Part shown: positions 1 to 5,749 of the stretch, one piece after another
Layout of the letters: the number at the start of each line of letters is the position of its first letter
Position numbering within the stretch: position 1 is the first letter of the stretch
Program-made: the position numbers and the translations under genes
Assembly (NCBI GenBank): GCA_026391755.1
Contig: JAPLDN010000232.1
Location: 1 to 8,621 of the forward strand
DNA: 8,621 bases
Reading direction: 5' to 3'
DNA from: Bacteroidota bacterium
GTDB taxonomy: Bacteria > Bacteroidota > Bacteroidia > Bacteroidales > FEN-979
The notes under the pieces: generated by a model
Databases searched by the model: none
The model's input: the letters and a program-made list of their open reading frames with translations, nothing else
What the model was told of the DNA's origin: nothing

Positions 1-29
1 GATTCCCTGATCGGTCATTGCCGGGTTAA
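1..29 (-). repeat. Intragenic direct repeat, copy 2 (second adhesin-like domain)
   Basis: Positions 1-29 are identical to 808-836. Both encode the NPAMTDQGI stretch of an adhesin-like domain, in the same strand and frame. This copy follows FNP directly, whereas the other has five extra residues (SAVNP). It marks a tandem duplication of the domain within the gene; the repeat probably continues beyond the left edge. Confidence 0.85.
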
Positions 30-1092
30 AGCATATATAGGCCATGGCTTGACCGCTATGAGGGAAGGTGATCCCATTGATAGGCCAGGTTGCACCACCC
101 TGCACATCCAGGGTAGTCCAGGGGGAAAAATCCAATGTAAAATCCGACAGGCCTTCAAAAGTCAGTGATGCGGATGAGGGATAGCCTCCAACATGAATGT
201 ATCCGGTAATAGTCTTTGTATCGGTTGAAGTGCCATTGCCGACAGTGAGGGTGACATCATAATTCCCAGGATTGCTGTAAGTGATACCACCAGGATTCTG
301 AACTGAGGAGGAAGACGGGCTCCCCCCTATAAACGTCCATTGCCAGGTAGTGGGAAAGCCTGTAGAAACATCCTGGAAATTCACAGTTTCCCCTACGGCA
401 GGATGAGTTTGATCAGCAGAGAAATCAGCTTTAAGATCCCCGGAGGAATTGAGGACTATCTCAATGTCATCCACCATAAAGATAAAATGATCATTCGAGA
501 CGCATTGTATTGCAAGATAAACATCCTGGTTAGCAAATGAAGAGAGATCGAATTGCTTAAGGGTCCAGGTGATAGGCGCTGTCAGGGGCTGGGAACCCGA
601 AATGGACGTAAAACTCGAGGTAGCTGAATCTGTATTGGAGATCAGTACCTTGTATTCTTCAAGCCCGTAAGTGTCGGTGTAGGATTTTACCCAGAAGTCA
701 AACTTTGCCAGGTTCCCCAGGTGCACTTTCGGAGAGATCAGCCAGTCATTGTTCTTTGGAGGAGTAGCCGAAAAACAGGCTCCGAACTTTGAGCCGCTAT
801 GAGGCTGGATTCCCTGATCGGTCATTGCCGGGTTAACGGCAGAGGGGTTAAAGCACATAAACGCCTTTGCAACGGTATCATTTGGAAAGGTGTGGTTAAG
901 GATGCCATATGTTGAATGATGGTCAAGGTCAACACACTGCCAGGGTAAAAGTGAAAGCGAAAAATCCGTGATGGTTTCGAAATTCAACCTGATTGTATCA
1001 GAGGAGCTGGAGAAATTATTCGTACCGGCCATGGCCGGGGCCGAAAGCAATACAACGAGCATTAAGACTAAGATGACAGGCCTGATTTTCAT
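1..1092 (-). CDS. Secreted cleaved-adhesin/PKD-domain surface protein (3' part beyond the window)
   Basis: Open from ATG at 1092 leftward to the window edge with no stop: 364 residues, C-terminus missing. Residues 1-22 form a classic signal peptide (charged MKIR, hydrophobic core, AMA before the cut). Residues about 35-213 resemble a cleaved-adhesin/jelly-roll domain, with NDWLISPKV near 115-123 and FMVDDIEI near 205-212. Residues about 219-302 are a PKD domain (ADFSADQTHPAVGETVNF, then WQWTF, then the NPGNYDVTLTV strand). From about 308 a second adhesin-like domain begins (LTFEGLSDFTLDFSPW), parallel to LNFETITDFSLSLLPW in the first. Family knowledge: such proteins in Bacteroidota are exported, often by type IX secretion with a C-terminal sorting domain; that end lies outside the window, so this is inference. 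An in-frame ATG at 1125 exists, but the shorter start gives the cleaner signal peptide and a candidate -7 box lies between the two. The ligand is unknown. Confidence 0.9.
   Translation of the reverse strand, partial: MKIRPVILVLMLVVLLSAPAMAGTNNFSSSSDTIRLNFETITDFSLSLLPWQCVDLDHHSTYGILNHTFPNDTVAKAFMCFNPSAVNPAMTDQGIQPHSGSKFGACFSATPPKNNDWLISPKVHLGNLAKFDFWVKSYTDTYGLEEYKVLISNTDSATSSFTSISGSQPLTAPITWTLKQFDLSSFANQDVYLAIQCVSNDHFIFMVDDIEIVLNSSGDLKADFSADQTHPAVGETVNFQDVSTGFPTTWQWTFIGGSPSSSSVQNPGGITYSNPGNYDVTLTVGNGTSTDTKTITGYIHVGGYPSSASLTFEGLSDFTLDFSPWTTLDVQGGATWPINGITFPHSGQAMAYICFNPAMTDQGI
808..836 (-). repeat. Intragenic direct repeat, copy 1 (first adhesin-like domain)
   Basis: Identical over 29 nt to positions 1-29. 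Just beside it the heptamer GGGTTAA occurs twice, at 830-836 and 845-851. Removing one heptamer and the bases between (15 nt, five codons) gives the arrangement seen in the other copy. Confidence 0.85.
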
Positions 1093-1112
1093 AAGGGCTT
1101 GATAAACTAACA

Positions 1113-1120
1113 CAAAGATA
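1113..1120 (-). promoter_or_regulatory. Candidate Bacteroidota -7 box for the adhesin/PKD gene
   Basis: On the minus strand this reads TATCTTTG, an exact match to the Bacteroidota sigma-ABfr -7 consensus TAnnTTTG. It ends 20 nt upstream of the ATG at 1092, which would give a short leader and argues against the alternative start at 1125. I see no clear -33 TTTG/TTG element at the usual spacing, so the call rests on one short motif. Confidence 0.45.
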
Positions 1121-1181
1121 GGCATTTTTTTATATGGCTTCCTGCCTGGAAAGGAATTCGGGTATATCCTTTAGTCGAAAG

Positions 1182-1229
1182 CTATCACTGATAATCCGTA
1201 AGTGAAAATTACCTTTATCAGGTGGATAG
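1182..1229. promoter_or_regulatory. Paired operator-like palindromes / long imperfect inverted repeat
   Basis: TATCACTGATA at 1183-1193 is a perfect 5-1-5 palindrome. TATCAGGTGGATA at 1216-1228 is a looser version of it; the two TATCA starts are 33 bp apart, about three helical turns. The arms also pair with each other: 1182-1194 with 1215-1229 gives 13 base pairs with two single bulged G residues (1221, 1224), and GTAA (1198-1201) can pair with TTAC (1209-1212) inside the loop. It lies between the two candidate -7 boxes of the divergent genes, upstream of both, so a pair of regulator sites fits better than an RNA leader or terminator. The binding protein is unknown. Confidence 0.4.
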
Positions 1230-1255
1230 GGCTCCGATCATATCCTGAATTATAT

Positions 1256-1263
1256 TACTTTTG
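1256..1263 (+). promoter_or_regulatory. Candidate Bacteroidota -7 box for the MFS transporter gene
   Basis: TACTTTTG matches the TAnnTTTG -7 consensus exactly. It ends 71 nt before the transporter ATG, implying a leader of roughly 65 nt. No convincing -33 element is visible. The paired palindromes at 1182-1229 lie about 25-75 bp upstream of it, a position suited to an activator. Confidence 0.45.
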
Positions 1264-1316
1264 AAAGCGAAGATTTTAACCCTATGCGCCTCGATTGCAT
1301 GGCCAACAATAATTAA

Positions 1317-1322
1317 AAGGAG
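1317..1322 (+). promoter_or_regulatory. Possible ribosome binding site of the MFS transporter gene
   Basis: AAGGAG is followed by 12 nt to the ATG at 1335, longer than the usual spacing. The surrounding tract is A-rich, which is itself a common translation signal in Bacteroidota. It is the only recognisable Shine-Dalgarno-like site noted ahead of a gene start here. Confidence 0.4.
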
Positions 1323-1334
1323 AAAACACAAATC

Positions 1335-2777
1335 ATGACTCAAACATTAACCATCAAAAGGGAACCGCCCGCAGCATTGCGCTGGATTGTGCTGATTTTT
1401 ATCAGCCTGGCCATGTTCGGGAACTATTACATTTACGACAGCATCAGTCCCCTGGCCGTTGCGCTTAAAACCCAGCTTAAATTCACCGACAGCGATCTCG
1501 GACTGCTTCAGGGGATTTATAGTTTCCCTAATATTATCATGGTCCTTATAGGAGGCCTGATCATCGACCGTATTGGTACAAAAAAAGCTGCCCTGATATT
1601 TTCCCTTCTTGTTTTTATCGGTGCTTTTATAACTGTATTGAAAGGCGATATTTACCTGATGGCAGCAGGCAGGCTTATATTCGGGCTTGGAGCCGAAAGT
1701 ATGATCGTTGCCATAACCACAGTTGTCGCCCAATGGTTTAAAGGTAAACAGCTTTCTTTCGCCTTCGGCCTCAATCTGACCGTTGCGCGCCTGGGGTCCT
1801 TCCTTGCTCTAAACTCTCAAACCTGGGGCAGGAGCCTTTATACCCATTGGCAGAACCCACTCTGGGTCTCCGTGGGTGCCGGGGTTATCAGCGTATTAAC
1901 GCTGGGGATATTTTATTTTATTGACAGTTATGCTAATAAGACATACAACCTGGCACATGTGGGCCAACAGGATAAAGTCATACTTTCTGAGGTCTTTTCT
2001 TTTATTAAGAACCGGATAGTAATTTGCGCTGCCCTCCTGGCAGGGGTATTCGTTACCATCAACTACCTCCTGCATTTCGAAATCGAAATGATGCTTCAGA
2101 TCGTTATCTATGTCCTGATCGTAGTTTTCTCCTTCCTGAATTTCAGGGCCTTCAGCAAATCATACTGGTTCATAGTAATGCTTTGCATAACGTTTTATTC
2201 GGCTATGTTCCCTTTCCAGACCTTTGCGATCAAATTCTTCCAGGAAGCCCATGGAGTAACTCCCGAATATGCAGGCTTCCTTTCCAGTCTGCTGACCCTT
2301 TCGGCAATGATCTTCACTCCCCTTTTCGGTTTGTTATCTGATTTTATCGGGAAACGATCCCTGTTGATGATGTTCGGCTCCTTGCTGATCATTCCTGTAT
2401 ATCTTATGATGGGTTATACCAATATTAACCTGATAATCCCGATGAGTATCATGGGCCTGGCATTCTCGCTTGTTCCTGCCGTGATGTGGCCTTCGGTCTC
2501 CCTGGTCACACCGGCATCAAAGCTGGGTACAGCTTACGGCCTCATGACCATGATCCAGAATATCGGGTTATTCGGGTTTAATATTGTTATTGGCTGGTCC
2601 AACGACTTTTCCAAAGCCAGCTCAGAGCACCCCCAGGGTTACCACCTGGGGATGTGGATCTTCAGCGCCCTGGGGTTTTTCGGACTGTTGTTCGCATTCC
2701 TGCTGAAAAGGAACGAATCGGGACCTCATAAATTCGGCCTCGAATATGGAACGAATTTCAATAAAAGACCTGAATAA
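1335..2777 (+). CDS. MFS transporter, MFSD1-like, with two apparent extra central helices
   Basis: A 480-residue polytopic inner-membrane protein of the major facilitator superfamily. From memory it aligns well with animal MFSD1: FGNYYIYD (29-35), the GLIIDRIGTKK loop (74-84, MFS motif A-like), GRLIFGLGAES (112-122), WFKGKQLSFAFGLNLTVARLGS (134-155) and LGTAYGLMTMIQNIGL (397-412) all have close MFSD1 counterparts. The second-half motif A-like loop is GLLSDFIGKRS (332-342). Mammalian MFSD1 is reported to be a lysosomal dipeptide transporter, so a peptide or other small organic substrate is plausible here, but that is inference. Residues about 225-270 look like an insertion between the two six-helix halves, adding two hydrophobic segments (about 226-245 and 250-268) for a likely total of 14. 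Preceded by a candidate -7 box and a weak RBS; the gene downstream starts 42 bp on. Confidence 0.9.
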   Translation: MTQTLTIKREPPAALRWIVLIFISLAMFGNYYIYDSISPLAVALKTQLKFTDSDLGLLQGIYSFPNIIMVLIGGLIIDRIGTKKAALIFSLLVFIGAFITVLKGDIYLMAAGRLIFGLGAESMIVAITTVVAQWFKGKQLSFAFGLNLTVARLGSFLALNSQTWGRSLYTHWQNPLWVSVGAGVISVLTLGIFYFIDSYANKTYNLAHVGQQDKVILSEVFSFIKNRIVICAALLAGVFVTINYLLHFEIEMMLQIVIYVLIVVFSFLNFRAFSKSYWFIVMLCITFYSAMFPFQTFAIKFFQEAHGVTPEYAGFLSSLLTLSAMIFTPLFGLLSDFIGKRSLLMMFGSLLIIPVYLMMGYTNINLIIPMSIMGLAFSLVPAVMWPSVSLVTPASKLGTAYGLMTMIQNIGLFGFNIVIGWSNDFSKASSEHPQGYHLGMWIFSALGFFGLLFAFLLKRNESGPHKFGLEYGTNFNKRPE

Positions 2778-2788
2778 ACGTTTTATGA

Positions 2789-2807
2789 TTCAGCAATAAA
2801 TGCTGAA
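2789..2807. other. Small perfect hairpin between the transporter gene and mqnB
   Basis: TTCAGCA and TGCTGAA form a perfect 7-bp stem around the loop ATAAA, in the 42-bp gap between the transporter stop and the mqnB start. No T-tract follows and the stem has only three G/C pairs, so it is not a convincing intrinsic terminator. It could be an RNA processing or stability element, a weak attenuator or a small operator. Confidence 0.4.
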
Positions 2808-2819
2808 CTAATTTCAGTC

Positions 2820-3524
2820 ATGAGAATAATTATCGTTTCTGCAACCGTAGCCGAAATACGCCCTCTGTTACAAAGGCTTACTTTCATCGGATCGGAGGGT
2901 GAGTTCCTTCAGCATTATGAATTTCAGAAACATGCAATCGACCTGCTTGTTACCGGAGTAGGAATGGCACATACCGCCTTCCACCTTGGGAAACAATTAA
3001 ACAGGCAGCATTACGACCTGGCACTCAATGTGGGAATCGCCGGGGCATATTCTCCAAAAACCCGCATCGGCAGCGTATACCAGGTTAATGCAGAGGTTTT
3101 CGGCCTGGTTGGCGTTGAAGATGAAGAGAACTACCTCTCTCTTTTCGACTTAGGCCTGCAGGATCCCGATGCGTTTCCATATGAAGGCGGATGGCTGTTT
3201 AACCGGAAACCACCGGTTTCGGCAGTGTTACAAAAGCTGCCTGAAGCTAAAGGTGTTACGGTCAATCTTATTTATACCCACAAAGAAACCATTGAGACGC
3301 TGAACGACATGTACAAGGCCGATCTTGAGAGCATGGAAGGCGCTTCTTTTTTCTATGCATGTCTGTCAGAAGCAGTTCCATTCATTGAGATCCGTTCGGT
3401 ATCAAATTATGTTGCAGAAAGGGATAAGTCACAATGGAATGTTCCCCTTGCCATCCAAAACCTCGATAAAATCCTGGACCATTTGTTAAAAGAACTTTCA
3501 CAGGTAAATCTAAGTTTGAGATGA
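2820..3524 (+). CDS. mqnB: Futalosine hydrolase
   Basis: A 234-residue cytosolic nucleosidase of the PNP/MTAN superfamily, close to the usual family length. It cleaves futalosine to dehypoxanthinyl futalosine plus hypoxanthine (or the aminodeoxy form to adenine) in the futalosine route to menaquinone. Visible landmarks: E12 in the VSATVAEI start (the general-acid glutamate position of MTAN-like enzymes), GVGMAHTA (46-53), NVGIAGAY (70-77), the nucleoside-binding ESMEGASFFYAC (170-181), and IRSVSNYVAERDKSQWN (191-207). The last has Asn where MTAN has its catalytic Asp, with the downstream RDKSQW typical of futalosine hydrolases as I recall them. ATG at 2820 opens directly onto the expected first beta strand, MRIIIVSAT. 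Its 3' end overlaps mqnD by 4 bp (ATGA), indicating translational coupling, and the pathway partner confirms the specificity. Confidence 0.93.
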   Translation: MRIIIVSATVAEIRPLLQRLTFIGSEGEFLQHYEFQKHAIDLLVTGVGMAHTAFHLGKQLNRQHYDLALNVGIAGAYSPKTRIGSVYQVNAEVFGLVGVEDEENYLSLFDLGLQDPDAFPYEGGWLFNRKPPVSAVLQKLPEAKGVTVNLIYTHKETIETLNDMYKADLESMEGASFFYACLSEAVPFIEIRSVSNYVAERDKSQWNVPLAIQNLDKILDHLLKELSQVNLSLR

Positions 3525-4321
3525 TACGGCTTGCATTTTCTCCCTGTCCGAATGATACGTTCATTTTCGATGCCCTGGTGCACGGGAAAATCGATCTGGA
3601 AGGGCTGGATTTTGAATTCCGGATGGAAGATGTTGAGACTTTAAACAGAATGGCCCTGAAAGGGGAAGCCGAAATGATTAAAGTAAGCTATCACGCTTTT
3701 TTATTCCTTCAGAAAACATATGTCCTTCTCGAAAGCGGCAGCGCTCTCGGCAAAGGTAACGGCCCCCTGCTGATTGCGAAACAGGATATTCCTTTGGATG
3801 AGATCCCTTTCCACACAGTAGCCATTCCCGGGGAATATACTACGGCCCACCTGCTTTTCCGCCTGGCTTTTCCCGAGGCCTCTCTAAAACGGTTCATGGT
3901 GTTCAGCCAGGTTGAAGCTGCTATACTGGATAATAAAGTGGATGCCGGTGTGATCATCCATGAAAACAGGTTTACATACACTGACAAAGGGCTGAAAAAG
4001 CTTGCCGACCTTGGAGAATACTGGGAAGGACTTACTCATGCCCCGATTCCTCTTGGGGGGATTATTGCAAAACGAAGCCTGGGATACGAAGTCATCAATA
4101 AACTAAACAGGATAATGAACCGCAGCGTGGAACACGCCATGCTCAACGGACCCGACGCCATGCCTTTTGTACGTGCCAATGCAAGGGAAATGAATGAAGA
4201 GGTCATGATGAAACATATCAGTCTCTACGTGAACAATTTCACCCTCCAACTTGGGGTTGAAGGCAAATCGGCCATCGCAAAACTCCTGGAAGTCTCAAAA
4301 GAGAAAAAGATCATATCTTAG
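3521..4321 (+). CDS. mqnD: 1,4-dihydroxy-6-naphthoate synthase
   Basis: A 266-residue cytosolic enzyme of the MqnA/MqnD family (periplasmic-binding-protein-like fold). It converts cyclic dehypoxanthinyl futalosine to 1,4-dihydroxy-6-naphthoate in the futalosine menaquinone pathway. Diagnostic features are the N-terminal FSPCPNDTFIFDAL (6-19), the substrate-loop region MIKVSYHAF (52-60), GSALGKGNGPLL (73-84), and GVIIHENRFTY (143-153), whose H147 matches the position of the catalytic histidine (His145 in the Thermus enzyme, from memory). APIPLGGI (174-181) is also typical. The NDTF start and the HENRF motif separate it from MqnA. It starts inside the end of mqnB and its TAG stop abuts the next ATG, so the genes appear co-transcribed and coupled. 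Length and motifs are intact. Confidence 0.95.
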   Translation: MIRLAFSPCPNDTFIFDALVHGKIDLEGLDFEFRMEDVETLNRMALKGEAEMIKVSYHAFLFLQKTYVLLESGSALGKGNGPLLIAKQDIPLDEIPFHTVAIPGEYTTAHLLFRLAFPEASLKRFMVFSQVEAAILDNKVDAGVIIHENRFTYTDKGLKKLADLGEYWEGLTHAPIPLGGIIAKRSLGYEVINKLNRIMNRSVEHAMLNGPDAMPFVRANAREMNEEVMMKHISLYVNNFTLQLGVEGKSAIAKLLEVSKEKKIIS

Positions 4322-5695
4322 ATGCCTTACTTTATGGAAAATCTTTCGCCGGGGAAAATATCATCTGCATTCAAAAGAGCATTACAGGCAGGCCTTATCC
4401 GAGAGGAAGACACGGCTGTGATCTTCTACGATCTTACCTTTTTAAAAGAAAGGCTGTCGTACCTGAGTTCTTGTTTCCCGTCAACAACACTTCACGGGCT
4501 TGCTGTTAAAGCCTGCCCCCTGTCGGGGGTCATGCAACTTACAAAGGAACTTGGTTTTGGGGTTGAAGCAGCTTCGATGGGAGAAGTTAAACTGGCCCTT
4601 CACCAGGGATTTGATCCGGGAATGATTGTTTATGATTCTCCTGTTAAAACCAGGGAAGAACTTGAATTTGCGCTGGATGAAGGGATCCACCTCAACCTCG
4701 ACAATTTTTCGGAGCTGGAACGGGTAAATATTTTACTCAAAAACCGGGAATCAAAGAGCACCATAGGCATTCGCATCAATCCACAGATCGGTGAAGGGTC
4801 CATAAAGGAATCAAGCGTTGCAGGGGAATACTCAAAATTCGGAGTACCACTTAGGTTTAAGAAACAGGAATTAACCAATGCTTTCCTGGAGAATGACTTT
4901 CTCAGCGGCATGCATCTGCATGTGGGCTCCCAGGGTTGTCCTCTTGAAATGCTGGTTGAGGGGACCGGGGAACTTTATGACCTCATGCTTGAAATTAACA
5001 GGCTTACATCAGCTCGCAAAGGCTATGTTCAAATTACCACTTTTGATATCGGGGGAGGCTTGCCGGTATCGTATTCATTGGGCAGACAGCCGGTCTCCAT
5101 GGAAGCATACGTTGCTGCACTGAAGCAAAGGGCCCCCCTGTTATTCAGGGAAGGCAATCTTTCACTTCCGGGCGATACCGATTCCGGCTCCCGGTTCCCG
5201 GATCAAGGATCAAGGATCAAGGATCAAGGAGTACGTCTGATCACAGAATTCGGCCGGTGGACCTATACCAACCCGGGATGGACAGTCAGCAGGGTTGAAT
5301 ATGTCAAACACGATCCGGGCGTGAGCACTGCAATGCTCCATGTGGGGGCCGACCTTTTTGTAAGGGAATGCCTGAACCCAAGGGACTGGCTGCATGAATA
5401 TACAGTACTTGACGGAGAGGGAAATCCCAGGACTGGAAATTCTGTCAATCCCTGGAATCTTGCAGGCCCGCTTTGCTTCTCGGGTGATATCCTCGCAAAA
5501 GGAGTATCTTTACCGGAAGTGCGTGAAGGAGATCATATCGTGATCCATGATACAGGCGGGTATACGTTCTCAATGTGGTCGAGGTACAACAGCCGTTTCG
5601 CCCCGAGGATAATAGGGTATTATAATGAAGGTGAATCGTTTGTTTTACTGAAAGAACGGGAAGAAATGGAAGACATTATCAGGTTCTGGACATGA
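4322..5695 (+). CDS. PLP-dependent fold-III decarboxylase, LysA-like, substrate uncertain
   Basis: A 457-residue cytosolic enzyme of the Orn/DAP/Arg decarboxylase-2 family (alanine-racemase-type TIM barrel plus beta domain). PLP-site residues are present: Schiff-base K63 in LAVKACP, EAASMGE (82-88), H200 in LHVGSQ, the glycine loop FDIGGGLP (241-248), EFGR (309-312, usually EPGR), C385 and D389 in CFSGD, and Y422 in MWSRYNSR. SKFGVP (171-176) and the overall order favour the diaminopimelate decarboxylase branch. However, LysA normally has CESGD, with the glutamate contacting diaminopimelate; here it is Phe386, and the RPRP after YNS is RFAP. I therefore do not call it lysA. Residues 288-303 are encoded by a heptanucleotide repeat and look like an extraneous loop. 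Starts right after the mqnD stop; M5 is a possible alternative start. It lies 54 bp before hldD. Confidence 0.85.
   Translation: MPYFMENLSPGKISSAFKRALQAGLIREEDTAVIFYDLTFLKERLSYLSSCFPSTTLHGLAVKACPLSGVMQLTKELGFGVEAASMGEVKLALHQGFDPGMIVYDSPVKTREELEFALDEGIHLNLDNFSELERVNILLKNRESKSTIGIRINPQIGEGSIKESSVAGEYSKFGVPLRFKKQELTNAFLENDFLSGMHLHVGSQGCPLEMLVEGTGELYDLMLEINRLTSARKGYVQITTFDIGGGLPVSYSLGRQPVSMEAYVAALKQRAPLLFREGNLSLPGDTDSGSRFPDQGSRIKDQGVRLITEFGRWTYTNPGWTVSRVEYVKHDPGVSTAMLHVGADLFVRECLNPRDWLHEYTVLDGEGNPRTGNSVNPWNLAGPLCFSGDILAKGVSLPEVREGDHIVIHDTGGYTFSMWSRYNSRFAPRIIGYYNEGESFVLLKEREEMEDIIRFWT
5182..5230 (+). repeat. In-frame heptanucleotide repeat tract inside the decarboxylase gene
   Basis: Forty-nine bases form seven consecutive 7-bp units fitting TYNNGGN: three diverged C/G-rich units (5182-5202), then four perfect copies of TCAAGGA (5203-5230). 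Seven is not a multiple of three, so each unit is read in a different frame, giving a low-complexity loop (residues 288-303) between the barrel and the EFGR motif. Gain or loss of one unit would shift the reading frame. The open frame is intact here. Confidence 0.85.
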
Positions 5696-5702
5696 TACTC
5701 TG

Positions 5703-5737
5703 GATGATGTACGATTTACGAGTGACGAAGGAATGAA
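5703..5737 (+). repeat. Degenerate heptamer run in the decarboxylase-hldD gap
   Basis: Within the 54-bp intergenic gap, 7-bp periodicity is visible: units at 5710-5716 (TACGATT), 5717-5723 (TACGAGT) and 5724-5730 (GACGAAG) share nACGAnn, with weaker flanking units at 5703-5709 and 5731-5737. The period equals that of the intragenic repeat about 480 bp upstream, but the unit sequence differs. It is short and diverged, so chance is not excluded. I see no promoter or terminator in the gap. Confidence 0.45.
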
Positions 5738-5749
5738 AATTAGCTGGGT

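Noticed and set aside
340..540. Plus-strand 66-residue open frame
   Set aside because: It lies antisense within the adhesin/PKD gene, whose opposite-strand reading gives coherent domains over 364 residues; its own translation has no recognisable features.
1093..1334. Small RNA or riboswitch in the divergent gap
   Set aside because: The long hairpin lies upstream of both candidate promoters and no known riboswitch consensus is recognisable; listed as operator-like DNA.
1347..1733. Minus-strand 128-residue open frame
   Set aside because: Antisense shadow of the MFS transporter; His/Cys/Pro-rich, without a plausible start context, and the plus strand carries clear conserved transporter motifs.
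2024..2341. Plus-strand 105-residue frame inside the transporter gene
   Set aside because: Out-of-frame shadow; the transporter frame continues through with conserved membrane segments.
2789..2807. Intrinsic terminator between the transporter gene and mqnB
   Set aside because: The stem is only 7 bp with three G/C pairs and is followed by mixed sequence, not a T-run.
4878..5123. Plus-strand 81-residue frame inside the decarboxylase gene
   Set aside because: Out-of-frame copy of the region encoding HLHVGSQ and the glycine loop; no independent signal.
5182..5230. CRISPR-like or IS-related repeat
   Set aside because: Units are 7 bp, contiguous and without spacers; no transposase or inverted ends are nearby. 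A short tandem repeat explains it.
4322..5695. Carboxynorspermidine decarboxylase (nspC)
   Set aside because: Considered because it is a related fold-III enzyme, but the EAAS, SKFGVP, HVGSQ and YNSR motifs and the length fit the LysA branch better; substrate left open.
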